From: Pseudomonadota bacterium | GTDB lineage: Bacteria > Myxococcota > Polyangia > Polyangiales > Polyangiaceae | Length of the DNA: 64,000 bases | Reading direction: 5' to 3' | NCBI GenBank assembly: GCA_023419055.1 | Contig: JAEZYO010000415.1 | Location: forward strand, 1-64,000 | The notes under the pieces: model-generated | The model's input: the letters and a program-made list of their open reading frames with translations, nothing else | Databases searched by the model: none | What the model was told of the DNA's origin: nothing | Position numbers and translations under genes: made by a program | Shown: in pieces, positions 24,668-32,964 of the stretch | Layout of the letters: the number at the start of each line of letters is the position of its first letter | Numbering within the stretch: position 1 is the stretch's first letter

Positions 24668-25467
24668 CACGCGCCCCCCGCGAAGATGGCGTCCCAGGTC
24701 CGGTAGATGCTGCCGTACACGCGCCCCATCGCGTCGCCCATGCCGCCGAACCACAGCGAGAGCGCGACGAGGCCCACGACGATCTTCACCGGGATCCCCA
24801 TGGCGATCATGTTCATCTGGGGCATGTTCCGGGCGACGACGCCCAGGGCCACCTCGACCATGAGCAGGCAGAACACGACCGGCACGGCGAGGGCGAAGGC
24901 GAGCGTGAAGAGGCCCATCACCTGCACGAGCATCGGCCCGACGGCAGCCTCCAGCGGCCACGGCTGACCGAGCGGGAACCGCTCCAGGCTGAACGCGAGC
25001 CCGCGGAGCAGCGCGTGGTGGCCGCCGACGAGGAAGAACACGACGATTGCGAGCTGGTTGAAGGCGGCCGTCACGACCGACTGGTGCCGGTTCGTGATGG
25101 GGTCGAGGAGCTGCCCCATGCCGATGCTCATCTGCACGCCCAGAAGGTCGCCCGCGATCGAGAAGCACGCGAACGCCAGGAGGATGCCCAGGGCCAGGGT
25201 GCCCCCCAGGCTCAGCTCGAAGAGCGCAGCCTGGATCATCGCCCCCGGTGACGAGAGAACCTGCACCGGCGCGGGCGCGCCCACGAGGCCGGAGGGGATG
25301 CCCATCGCGAGCCCCACCGACAGCCCGAGGACCACGAGCACGCGCACGACCGCGGGGACGCTGCTCTCCGCGAGGAGAGGAGTGAAGAGGAACACCGCCG
25401 CGAGCCGAAGCGAGAGCAGCACCACCGTCGCGAGCCAATCGGCGCTCATGGTGATGGCCTGGCCCAT
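24667..25467 (-). CDS. fliR: Flagellar export gate protein FliR
   Basis: This is a polytopic inner-membrane protein of 266 residues. Family motifs: SIAGDLLGVQMSIGMGQLLD with PITNRHQSVVTAAFNQLAIV, HHALLRGLAFSLERFPLG, ALGVVARNMPQMNMIAMGIP. With FliP and FliQ it forms the export gate. It sits between fliQ (9 bases upstream) and flhB (1-base overlap). The start is ATG at 25467. An alternative ATG six codons in (MSADWL) is possible. Confidence 0.93.
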   Translation of the reverse strand: MGQAITMSADWLATVVLLSLRLAAVFLFTPLLAESSVPAVVRVLVVLGLSVGLAMGIPSGLVGAPAPVQVLSSPGAMIQAALFELSLGGTLALGILLAFACFSIAGDLLGVQMSIGMGQLLDPITNRHQSVVTAAFNQLAIVVFFLVGGHHALLRGLAFSLERFPLGQPWPLEAAVGPMLVQVMGLFTLAFALAVPVVFCLLMVEVALGVVARNMPQMNMIAMGIPVKIVVGLVALSLWFGGMGDAMGRVYGSIYRTWDAIFAGGA

Positions 25468-25476
25468 TGCGTCGCC

Positions 25477-25743
25477 TCAGAACAGCGATGGAATCCCCGC
25501 CCAGAGCTCCGACCACCAGTGGGCGACGGTCCGGAGCATCCACGAGCCGAAGACGATGGAGGCGATGGCCGCCGTCGCGAGCTTCGGCACGAAAGTCAGC
25601 GTCATCTCCTGAACTTGCGTGACCACCTGCAGGATCGAGATCACGAGCCCTACGAGCATGGTGAGGCCGAGGAGCGGGGCACAGATGACGAGCCCCGTCC
25701 AGAACAGGTCGCTCATCATGTGCAATGCGAGATCGGGGTGCAT
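25477..25743 (-). CDS. fliQ: Flagellar export gate protein FliQ
   Basis: This 88-residue protein has two membrane helices and the FliQ pattern LFWTGLVICAPLLGLTMLVG, ISILQVVTQVQEMTLTFVPK, as in all FliQ/SctS proteins. It is the first gene of the minus-strand flagellar block. No good Shine-Dalgarno box precedes ATG 25743, and the upstream 150 bases show no clear sigma-54 or sigma-28 promoter to my eye, so control of the operon remains open. Confidence 0.92.
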   Translation of the reverse strand: MHPDLALHMMSDLFWTGLVICAPLLGLTMLVGLVISILQVVTQVQEMTLTFVPKLATAAIASIVFGSWMLRTVAHWWSELWAGIPSLF

Positions 25744-26994
25744 CGTTGTGTTTCGCTACAGCGATTGTCTCGTCCAATCCGCGCCCGCGCCCAGCGGACA
25801 CACCGCTCCCGTTCGGGCGATGATGCGCCCGGCGGCCCTTCGGCACGACACGTTCAGCCCCCAGCACTCACGCCCAAGCACGTGCGCCGCCCCACGGCGC
25901 ACGGAGACTCATGGAACGAATGGCATCTCGGGTACTACAGGGTGACCGTGCTTGGCAAGCAGCTAGACCTCGAGTGAACCCATTCGCTCTCGCCCATCAG
26001 CGCGCAAGCGCGCCGAGGCACGGCGGAATCCTTCGTGATGCGGGAGGGAGCGAAGAACGGCGCTCGGCGCGCCTCGGCAAGGCGCCCGCGGCTGGCCGTG
26101 CGAGTCTCACGCGAACCCCCTCTTCGGACGAGAGCCAGCATCGCGGCTACCACACGCGACCAGTCTCGTGGCGACCGCACCGTGGTTCTCGAGGCGATCG
26201 TGTGGTGGATCCAGCCCTTGCCGTGTCGGGATCTCGCGTTGCAGAGCGGCGTGCCCGCGCGCCCCTCCGCCTTGCCTGGGCAAGATAGTGATGACTTCGC
26301 CGCGATCTTCGCGCTTGCGAACGGCTTCGCGCAAACGCGAGCGGAACGCCGCATCGCTCTCGAAGCCCGGCGAGCGCTCGAGCCTCAGCGACGCCTCGGG
26401 CGGTGGACCATGCGCCCTCCCCGCGACGGAGAGCCCCTTCGTCGCGTCCTCCGCGACCACGGCCCTCGTGAACACGTGCCCGGAGATGAGAGCACGGCCG
26501 GGGGCTCGATGTGACACGATCCTCAATCCTCGTCGAGCGCGAGGACGTGCTCGACGGCGCTCCCCGCGGCGTCACGCCGCGCGCGCCGGCCTCCTCCACG
26601 ATCGCGCGCTCGCGCTCGATCCGAGCGGCGGTCGCTCCCGCCTCCCGAGGCAGGCGCCGCGACGGAGCTCGTGCTGGATTCCGTCTGAACCAGCAGCGTC
26701 AGTTTCCAGAAACTTGTTATCGAACGTTACTCGCAGTTTGAAGTTCCTAGCCGCCACGCATGCAGTAGTTGAGTAAGTCTCCGACAGTCGCCCGAGTAGC
26801 AAGAAGGTGGCTACCGCCTGAGCGGCCGTACGCCAGGCGGCATCGAAGGCCCGGCGAGCGCTCGGCTCCCAACCTCCGGGACGCTGCGGAGAGGTCCGGC
26901 TCGGAAGTCGGCGAAACTGCGAAACGCTCGTGCAGCATGGCTTCAAGAGGAAGCCGAGGTTACCGCTCGCCCCACTGCTCGAGACCCATCCTCT
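25744..26994. other. Gene-poor gap between the flagellar operon and the toxin locus
   Basis: This 1.25 kb has several short overlapping open frames on both strands, but none has family features, a convincing ribosome site or a clean reading. The rightmost part is less GC-rich than the flagellar DNA. One stretch occurs twice in the same orientation: 26362-26380 and 26845-26864 share GAAG, then CCCGGCGAGCGCTCG with one differing base/insertion. This suggests decayed or duplicated sequence. It should also hold the fliQ promoter at its left end. A 6-base stem hairpin (26939-26944 with 26950-26955) lies about 40 bases past the immunity gene stop, without a T-run. Confidence 0.5.
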
Positions 26995-27351
26995 TCACGT
27001 CTTGTCTGGGTCGTGCTTCGCATGCTCCAGCGCAATGGGCGGCGTATCGTACTTATAGTCAAACCTATACTTGCCCGCCTCCCTGTTCACGACGAACTCC
27101 AACCACGTCCATTCCTGATCTTGCCCCTCGGGCTTACTGCCCTTCAATTCAACGAGAGTATCGAGCAGTTCGAGGTCGAGGTCGAGGTCGCCTACCCTGA
27201 CACCCTGCAGAAAATACGCAGCAGTATATATCTCGTGATTCATCCCATCAACCACAGCGTTCTCGTAGTGAATCCGAATCTCGTCCCAGGACTCGCGCAC
27301 GGAGTCAACCACCCCTTGCGCAAATTTGTCCTGCAACTCGATCATCCTCAC
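26995..27351 (-). CDS. YezG-family immunity protein for the RHS nuclease
   Basis: This small acidic protein of 118 residues begins 6 bases after the RHS toxin stop on the same strand. Its pattern fits the YezG/DUF600 immunity family: a helical start (KFAQGVVDSVRESWDEIRIH), YENAVVDG, a YFLQGVRV-type strand, then WTWLEFVVNREAGKYRFDYK near the end. In Bacillus, YezG protects against YeeF, which carries the same nuclease class as the domain next door. It should bind and block the RHS C-terminal nuclease in the cytoplasm. G+C content is low here (27181-27240 is 30 of 60 by direct count), unlike the flanks. Confidence 0.78.
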   Translation of the reverse strand: MRMIELQDKFAQGVVDSVRESWDEIRIHYENAVVDGMNHEIYTAAYFLQGVRVGDLDLDLELLDTLVELKGSKPEGQDQEWTWLEFVVNREAGKYRFDYKYDTPPIALEHAKHDPDKT

Positions 27352-27357
27352 GACCGT

Positions 27358-30300
27358 TCACCCTCCTGGCCGATTCCTGAACACCTCAGTAACCCATCCA
27401 CCCCCGTTGACGCGGTAAGACGCCTTGAACGCATCCGGGCGCGCCGTCAGGTTCGCCCTATTGTAAACTGGCTCCACCCTGACGTCCACCGTGTTGCCTG
27501 GGTTCTGAGCCAAGTTTTTCACTCTTGACTCCCAGCGAGCGTACTTTCCCTGGTTCAGATTCTTGAGCCCGTTTGCCGGAACTCCGTTGCCCGGCACGAC
27601 GTTTAGTCGATTCGTGGGTCCCCCAAACTGGTCGCCGACAAGATGGAAGCCGACGTCCCCCGGCTGCGCGTCGGGACCCTTTCCAATCTGCTGGGTGCCC
27701 ACACCGTCGGTCCCCTTCCGGCCGTCGATGGCCTTGAGCTTGACAGGACCTTCGGCCGATTTGACTCGACCCCTCCCATCAGTTTCCCACGTGTAGCCAT
27801 CGTACGAGTACGAAGCATTGGGCTCCGCCTTATTGGCCGCGCGGTTGAAGGCGTCTACATTTGTGAACCGCTTGGGGACTCGACGAGATCGCCCGACGCC
27901 CGGCGCATCGCCCGATTCCTCGGAGTCGTTATCGACGCCCTGGCGCCGTCTCGGCGTCGGGCTTCCCCCTGCATCGTCGGCGTCCGGCTGTCGGCGCGGT
28001 CTGAACGAGGGGCCCGAATCCCCGTCTCCTTGCGAGCCGTCTACGTCAGGGCCGGGGCCGACGCCCCTACGCGGGCCCCGCGGGCCAAGATTCACCATCG
28101 CCCCAGCCTCCATGGAGTCTTGGGGTCCCATGGCGGCGACTGCCTCGGCACCTATCGCACCCCATGCAATCCTGGCACTCAATGCGGAGTTCTCAAGCCA
28201 ATTGTCCATATTGAGCTTGCCGCTGAGGTGCAGGTTGACGTCCTGCGATATGCCAAAGAGGGACATATAAAGCGCGTCCTCAAGGTGTCCCCGCGCGCCG
28301 GGGCGCACCTGCATCCCCAGTTCCACCAACCCATCCGTCATCTTGGTGATGGCCTCGCTCGTTAAGCTCTTCTTGGGGTTCCAACCGCTTTCCACGACAA
28401 CACTCCTGATACTCAGGATGTGTTCTGGTGAACCCGGTTCGAACGGCTTGACGACGTCTGCCCGGACCGGGGAACGCCAGGGAGTCCGTGCCCGGTCGTC
28501 AGGAAGCGCGGCGACGTCCGCGGATGCGTCCTTGCTCCAGCGCTCGAGCTCGCGCTCTCGCTTCCGCCAAGAGTTATCCGAAACGTTCTGCCTACCTTCG
28601 CCAACCCTGCCCAGATCAAGCACGTCGACGCTGAACTCGTCCCCGACGCGAACGACGTTCGGGTCCTTGCCCGCTGCCTTCATCTGGCCGACCGCAGCGT
28701 AGATCTGGTCGTCGCTCAGGTTCATTCGCCGCAATGCCCCAATGAAGCTCCCGTCACCGGCCTCGATCCTGCCGAGGAGAATCCCCGTGGCGCTGGTCGT
28801 GCCCGCGCCTCCCGGGAGTACGCCACGGCTCGTGTCGCCCAGGAACGAGGCAAGAGTCTGCGACGGCAGGTTGGCCGATTGACTCACCGGAGGAGCGATC
28901 TCCGACGAACTCTCGGAGCCGGCGTCGGATGGCGGGCTCGCGCTGGACATCGGCTCGTAGTACGCATCACCGGGCGGTCCCTCGCTGGACACCGGCTCGT
29001 AGTACGCATCACCGGGCGGTCCCGCTGTTCCCGTTCCGCTCAGGCCCTCCACAAACGTGTTCCCCAGCGCGTTCCCGAACGAATCCGCCATCGCCCGCCA
29101 GACCTCGACTTTACCGCCCCTCATCGCGGTCACGGTCACTCCGGACGCAAGCCCAGCCAGCGTCCCGTTGAGAAGCTTCCTGCTCCAGCCGAAGTCCTTC
29201 AGTGGATTCTTCCCCACCACCCCGAGGGCTTCCCCGGCGAGCGACCCGACGGCGCTCCCGGTGGCCGCCCCGGCGACGCCCATCCAGTCAAAGCCCTTCT
29301 CCTCCGAGATGCCGAGCGCGAGCGTCGCGCCCTGCGTGAGCGCGTTGGTCACCGAGCTCTTCGCGGCGTTGACCGCGAGCTTCGCGATGCCCTTGAGGTT
29401 GCCCGTGTTGACGACGGAGCCGACCCCCATGCTCGCCCAGGTGCTGACGACGTTGCTCAAGACCGAGTTCATGGAGAACTTCCCGGTCACGCCGGCATTC
29501 ATGAGCTCCCCGAGCGACCCGCCCACGAATGCACCGATGCCAGCCGCGGCGAAGCCCACGGCCCCGCCACCGCCTGCGAGTGCGGCGGCCCCCATCGACA
29601 TCACCGTCCCGAAGCTCGCCGTGCTGAAGCTCACGCCGGACGTCATCGCGATCGCCGCCGCACCCGCCGTGTACACGGTGGCGATCGTCACGATCACCGC
29701 GATGATGATGGTCCCGATGATCCCGCAGCTCTTCGGCGATGGCTGCGGAACGTTCGGCGACGTGTCCCCGATCACCTTCGACGGGTCGTACGGCTTGAAG
29801 GTGCTGGCGTTGTTCGTGCTCCCCGCGAGGCGTGTCGGGAGGTTGATGATGAGTCCCGTCGTGAGCGCCTTGCCCTTCGCGGTCACCGGGTTGGCGCGGG
29901 CGATGTCCGCCGCGCCCGCCTTGTCGCCGTTGTAGACGCGCTCGGCGATGCTCTCGAACGTGTCACCGGCCTGGACCACGTACTGCCCGATCGCGGCCGA
30001 CGGGTAGTTGGCGGTGATCGCCGAGAAGCCCAGGTTGAAGTCGTTCTGCTTCTTGTAGTTCGGGTCCCCCTCGTTGTTCGTGGGCTTGTTCGGATCCGTC
30101 CCCTCGCCGTAGATCGCGAGCGCGTTCCCGTTCGCGATCGGCTGCCACAGCACGCGGCCCTGCTGGATCTTCCGGATGACCCGGCCGGCGGCATCGTTCG
30201 CGAACGTCCGGTCGAACTGGTTCTTCGTCGAGTCGTCGAGGCCGATGAGGTAGCCGTTCGCGTCGTACTTGTTGGTCATCGTCCCGGGATGGTTGACGTT

Positions 30301-32925
30301 GTCCGCCCGGACACCCTGCGTGACGCCTTCCTTGTACGAGTCGAACTTCGCGAACGAGAGGGTCTCGTAGTACGTCTCGGACTGGCCCGCCCGCCGCGAC
30401 GTGTAGCCGAGCACGTTGCCCGCGGCGTCGTACCCGTACACCGCGTCTCCGAACCCCTTGTGGTAGCCGACGATCTGCCCGCCGTAGTAGTCCGGGACGT
30501 CGACGATCTTCTTGTACGTGTAGACCGTCTCGCTGTCGTACTTGCCGTCGTCGGTCCCGTCGGACTTGTACGTCTTCTGGCCCTGGACGAGACCCTTGTC
30601 GTACCAGCTCACCCGCGTGTAGAGCCCGTTCGCGTTCGGATCGTTCGCGGCGATCGCGCTCATGTACGCCTTGGGGATGTCGAAGTTCGCGCCCATCTTG
30701 AGCAGGCGCGAGGCCGCGTCGTACTGCCGGGTATCGAGCAGCAGCGCCTGCGCGCGGCCCTGCTCGACCCAGTTCTCGTCGAAGGTTCCCGCGAGCACCT
30801 TCTCGAGGCGGCCGGTGGCATCGTACGAGTAGAACTCGGTCTCGAGCCCCTCCCGCTTCGACGCACCGATGAATCCGCCGTAGCTGTCCGTACGCGCGAC
30901 GACCATCGTTCCGTAGGACTTGTCGCTGATCCGGTTGCCGTTCGCGTCGTACGCGAGGAGGTGTGCCCCGCTCTCCTTGGTGAGGATCTGCTCGATGGGC
31001 GCGGTGCCGAGCGCCTTTGCCCCGTCGACCAGGATCTGCCGGTTCATCGAGTCGAACGCGTAGTACAGGGTCTCGTTGTGGATCACCGCCGGGATGATCG
31101 TCACCCCGCCGTAGATGTCGGTGACCGTCTTCTGCTCCGTCTCGATGAAGGACGAGACCTGCTTCGTCCGGTTCCCGACCTTGTCGTACTCGTACTGGAT
31201 CGAGAGGTCCCGGATCGGCGACGTCACCTTCTTGAGTCGGCCCAGCCAGTCGTACAGGAGCGTCTGGTCCTGCACCGTCTCCTGGCCGGCCGCGTTCTGA
31301 TCGACCTGGACCTCCTTCACGCGACGCCCGGCCTCGTCGTACGTGTACGTCGCCTTCTGCCCCTGGTCCGTGTCGAGGGGATGGTGTTGCTCCGAGAGGT
31401 CCTGGATCTGGACGAGCTGGCCCGCGCCGTCGTAGGCGTACCGGAGGTCCTGCCCGCCCAGGCCGACGTTCGCGCCCTCCGTCCCCGTCTTCTTGATGAG
31501 CTGCCGCGCGTGGTCGTACTCGAGCGTCTTCTGAGAGCCGGCGAGGTCGACCTGGGTCTTGAGGAGGCCGTTCCAGAGCCCGGAGTCGTAGTACGTCGAT
31601 CGCGTCACCTCGCCGAGCGGGTTCCGCTCGGCGACGCTACGCCCGAAGAGGTCGAACGCGGTCTCGCCCTTCACCGCACCGAACAGCTTCGTCTGGATGA
31701 GGTTGTCCCTGAGGTCGTAGGCGTACTCGGTCGCCTCGCCGGCGGCGTTCGTCTCCTTGATCTTCCGTCCCGCCTCGTCGTACTGCGTCGTGGTCTCGAG
31801 CCGCTTCTTCTCCCCGGCGCTCAGCACGTAGCTCGAGTTCGACGTGTAGACCATCACCTCGGGGCTCTTCACCTTGGTGTTCCGGCCCAGCCGGTCGTAC
31901 TCGTAGTCGGTCAGGTTCCGGAGCGCGTCCGAGGCCTGGACCTTGTTCCCGAACGCGTCGTACGCGTAGGTCACCTCGCCGACGCGGCCCCCGTAGATGT
32001 CGAGCCCCGCGTCGGCGTGGATCTCCCGGACGAGCTGCCCGGCCGCGTCCCAGACCTGGCCGTTCACGTTCCCGTTCGCGTCCTTCACCGCGATCTGCCG
32101 GCCGCCCTGGTCGTAGTAGATGTACGTCGTCGGAGCGTCTGCGAGCGGGTTCCCGGCCGCATCGGTGTTCTGTGCGGAGTAGTTCGGCTGGATCTGCCGC
32201 GTGAGCTGGTTCGCGAAGTTGTACTTGAACTCCGTGTAGAACCGGTTCACCGCGTCCGAACGCGTCGGAGCGCTCTGCCGCGTGACGTTCCCCCAGCGGT
32301 CGTACTCCTTCCACACCGCAGACCGGTACGTCTCACCACCGCTCGTCCGGAGCGGCTGCGTCTCCTTCTTCACCCGACCGAGCAGATCTCGCTCGAAGTC
32401 CACCCTGCGGATACGGGCGTACTTCGCATCGCCCGTCCCCACATCCGCATCCTGCGCCTTCGCGTAGCTCGACGAGGAGAGGTCCTCGCCCTTGTCCGTC
32501 GCACTCCCCAGGCTCCCCGCGCTCGAGAGCTGCACGGTCTGGTTGCCGAGCAGATCGTAGATCTGGATCTTCGTCTGCCCGTCCTCGGAGTTCGTCCGCC
32601 ACACCCGGCCCGCCGCGTCGTACTCGTAGGTCTCCTGGTAGGCGGCCGTCTGGCCAAGGAGATACGTCCCGCGCTTCGTCGCCTCGCCGAACGCGTTGTA
32701 GACCGTCTCGACCACCGAGGTCCCGGCGGTCGCATTGTCGGTCGAGAACTCCGCATTCGTCCCCGGCGTCAGGATCTTCGTCTGCCGCCCGAGGGCGTCG
32801 TACCGGAAGACGGTGTACTTCGTCGAGACCGCCCCTCCGAGTGACGTCACCTTCTGCCACTGCTTCGCGACGTGCCCGGCGGCGTCGTACGAGATGAGCT
32901 GCGACACGTTCTTCGTCGCGTCCAC
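27358..32925 (-). CDS. RHS/YD-repeat toxin, C-terminal part with LysM and nuclease domains (severed by an amber codon)
   Basis: This 1,855-codon frame is the downstream part of a giant RHS gene. It is in the same frame as the upstream part and separated from it only by the TAG at 32962-32964. GTG at 32925 is merely the first possible restart. Order of parts: YD repeats to about residue 950; a LysM domain (YVVQAGDTFESIAERVYNGD) near 1000; a long Gly/Ala-rich hydrophobic stretch at about 1090-1200; a linker with a duplicated 14-residue unit (GPPGDAYYEP...); a charged, Pro/Arg-rich linker; and a C-terminal nuclease. The usual RHS core end (RYYDPxxGRF-like) is not seen. If translated, it would work as a contact- or secretion-delivered antibacterial toxin. 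Delivery is unknown, as no PAAR or VgrG gene is near. Confidence 0.82.
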   Translation of the reverse strand: MDATKNVSQLISYDAAGHVAKQWQKVTSLGGAVSTKYTVFRYDALGRQTKILTPGTNAEFSTDNATAGTSVVETVYNAFGEATKRGTYLLGQTAAYQETYEYDAAGRVWRTNSEDGQTKIQIYDLLGNQTVQLSSAGSLGSATDKGEDLSSSSYAKAQDADVGTGDAKYARIRRVDFERDLLGRVKKETQPLRTSGGETYRSAVWKEYDRWGNVTRQSAPTRSDAVNRFYTEFKYNFANQLTRQIQPNYSAQNTDAAGNPLADAPTTYIYYDQGGRQIAVKDANGNVNGQVWDAAGQLVREIHADAGLDIYGGRVGEVTYAYDAFGNKVQASDALRNLTDYEYDRLGRNTKVKSPEVMVYTSNSSYVLSAGEKKRLETTTQYDEAGRKIKETNAAGEATEYAYDLRDNLIQTKLFGAVKGETAFDLFGRSVAERNPLGEVTRSTYYDSGLWNGLLKTQVDLAGSQKTLEYDHARQLIKKTGTEGANVGLGGQDLRYAYDGAGQLVQIQDLSEQHHPLDTDQGQKATYTYDEAGRRVKEVQVDQNAAGQETVQDQTLLYDWLGRLKKVTSPIRDLSIQYEYDKVGNRTKQVSSFIETEQKTVTDIYGGVTIIPAVIHNETLYYAFDSMNRQILVDGAKALGTAPIEQILTKESGAHLLAYDANGNRISDKSYGTMVVARTDSYGGFIGASKREGLETEFYSYDATGRLEKVLAGTFDENWVEQGRAQALLLDTRQYDAASRLLKMGANFDIPKAYMSAIAANDPNANGLYTRVSWYDKGLVQGQKTYKSDGTDDGKYDSETVYTYKKIVDVPDYYGGQIVGYHKGFGDAVYGYDAAGNVLGYTSRRAGQSETYYETLSFAKFDSYKEGVTQGVRADNVNHPGTMTNKYDANGYLIGLDDSTKNQFDRTFANDAAGRVIRKIQQGRVLWQPIANGNALAIYGEGTDPNKPTNNEGDPNYKKQNDFNLGFSAITANYPSAAIGQYVVQAGDTFESIAERVYNGDKAGAADIARANPVTAKGKALTTGLIINLPTRLAGSTNNASTFKPYDPSKVIGDTSPNVPQPSPKSCGIIGTIIIAVIVTIATVYTAGAAAIAMTSGVSFSTASFGTVMSMGAAALAGGGGAVGFAAAGIGAFVGGSLGELMNAGVTGKFSMNSVLSNVVSTWASMGVGSVVNTGNLKGIAKLAVNAAKSSVTNALTQGATLALGISEEKGFDWMGVAGAATGSAVGSLAGEALGVVGKNPLKDFGWSRKLLNGTLAGLASGVTVTAMRGGKVEVWRAMADSFGNALGNTFVEGLSGTGTAGPPGDAYYEPVSSEGPPGDAYYEPMSSASPPSDAGSESSSEIAPPVSQSANLPSQTLASFLGDTSRGVLPGGAGTTSATGILLGRIEAGDGSFIGALRRMNLSDDQIYAAVGQMKAAGKDPNVVRVGDEFSVDVLDLGRVGEGRQNVSDNSWRKRERELERWSKDASADVAALPDDRARTPWRSPVRADVVKPFEPGSPEHILSIRSVVVESGWNPKKSLTSEAITKMTDGLVELGMQVRPGARGHLEDALYMSLFGISQDVNLHLSGKLNMDNWLENSALSARIAWGAIGAEAVAAMGPQDSMEAGAMVNLGPRGPRRGVGPGPDVDGSQGDGDSGPSFRPRRQPDADDAGGSPTPRRRQGVDNDSEESGDAPGVGRSRRVPKRFTNVDAFNRAANKAEPNASYSYDGYTWETDGRGRVKSAEGPVKLKAIDGRKGTDGVGTQQIGKGPDAQPGDVGFHLVGDQFGGPTNRLNVVPGNGVPANGLKNLNQGKYARWESRVKNLAQNPGNTVDVRVEPVYNRANLTARPDAFKASYRVNGGGWVTEVFRNRPGG
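27361..27875 (-). other. C-terminal toxin domain: DNA/RNA non-specific endonuclease
   Basis: The last 170 or so residues of the RHS frame match the Endonuclea_NS_2 pattern of YeeF-type toxins: SYDGYTWETDGRGRVKSAEG, later GDVGFHLVGDQFGGPTNRLN and VVPGNGVPANGLKNLNQGKY. The histidine at 27641-27650 corresponds to the catalytic His of the DxGHLI motif, although a Phe is inserted (GFHL). Asn residues of RLNVVP and LKNLNQG fit the metal-binding part. The matching immunity family lies immediately downstream, which supports the call. Confidence 0.75.
28941..29024 (-). repeat. Tandem 42-base repeat in the RHS linker
   Basis: Two almost identical 42-base units lie side by side and encode two copies of a GPPGDAYYEP(V/M)SS(E/A) unit, between the hydrophobic region and the nuclease. 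The unit is proline- and tyrosine-rich and probably flexible. Slippage at such a repeat could change linker length. Confidence 0.75.
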
Positions 32926-32961
32926 CGCCTGCGTCGTCTGGGTGGCGTGCCCGGCCAGGTC

Positions 32962-32964
32962 CTA
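32962..32964 (-). other. In-frame TAG interrupting the RHS gene
   Basis: On the minus strand the frame reads K-V-T-Q-(TAG)-D-L-A-G-H and continues open in the same frame for another 1,867 codons. The RHS repeat unit at this point is YDxxG, so the stop replaces the expected tyrosine. One base (TAC to TAG) accounts for it. The whole frame, 27358-42324, would otherwise encode about 4,988 residues. It is either a real nonsense mutation, a sequencing error, or a site of readthrough. Confidence 0.9.

Noticed and set aside
5924..25743. A non-flagellar type III secretion system instead of a flagellum
   Set aside because: The C-ring proteins suggest it, but rod (flgB, flgC, flgF, flgG), P and L ring (flgI, flgH, flgA), hook (flgE, flgD) and fliA genes are all present, which secretion systems lack.
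26107..26526. A 139-codon minus-strand frame in the gap (start near 26526)
   Set aside because: Overlapping frames of equal length exist on both strands, there is no ribosome site, and the sequence has no recognisable fold or family marks.
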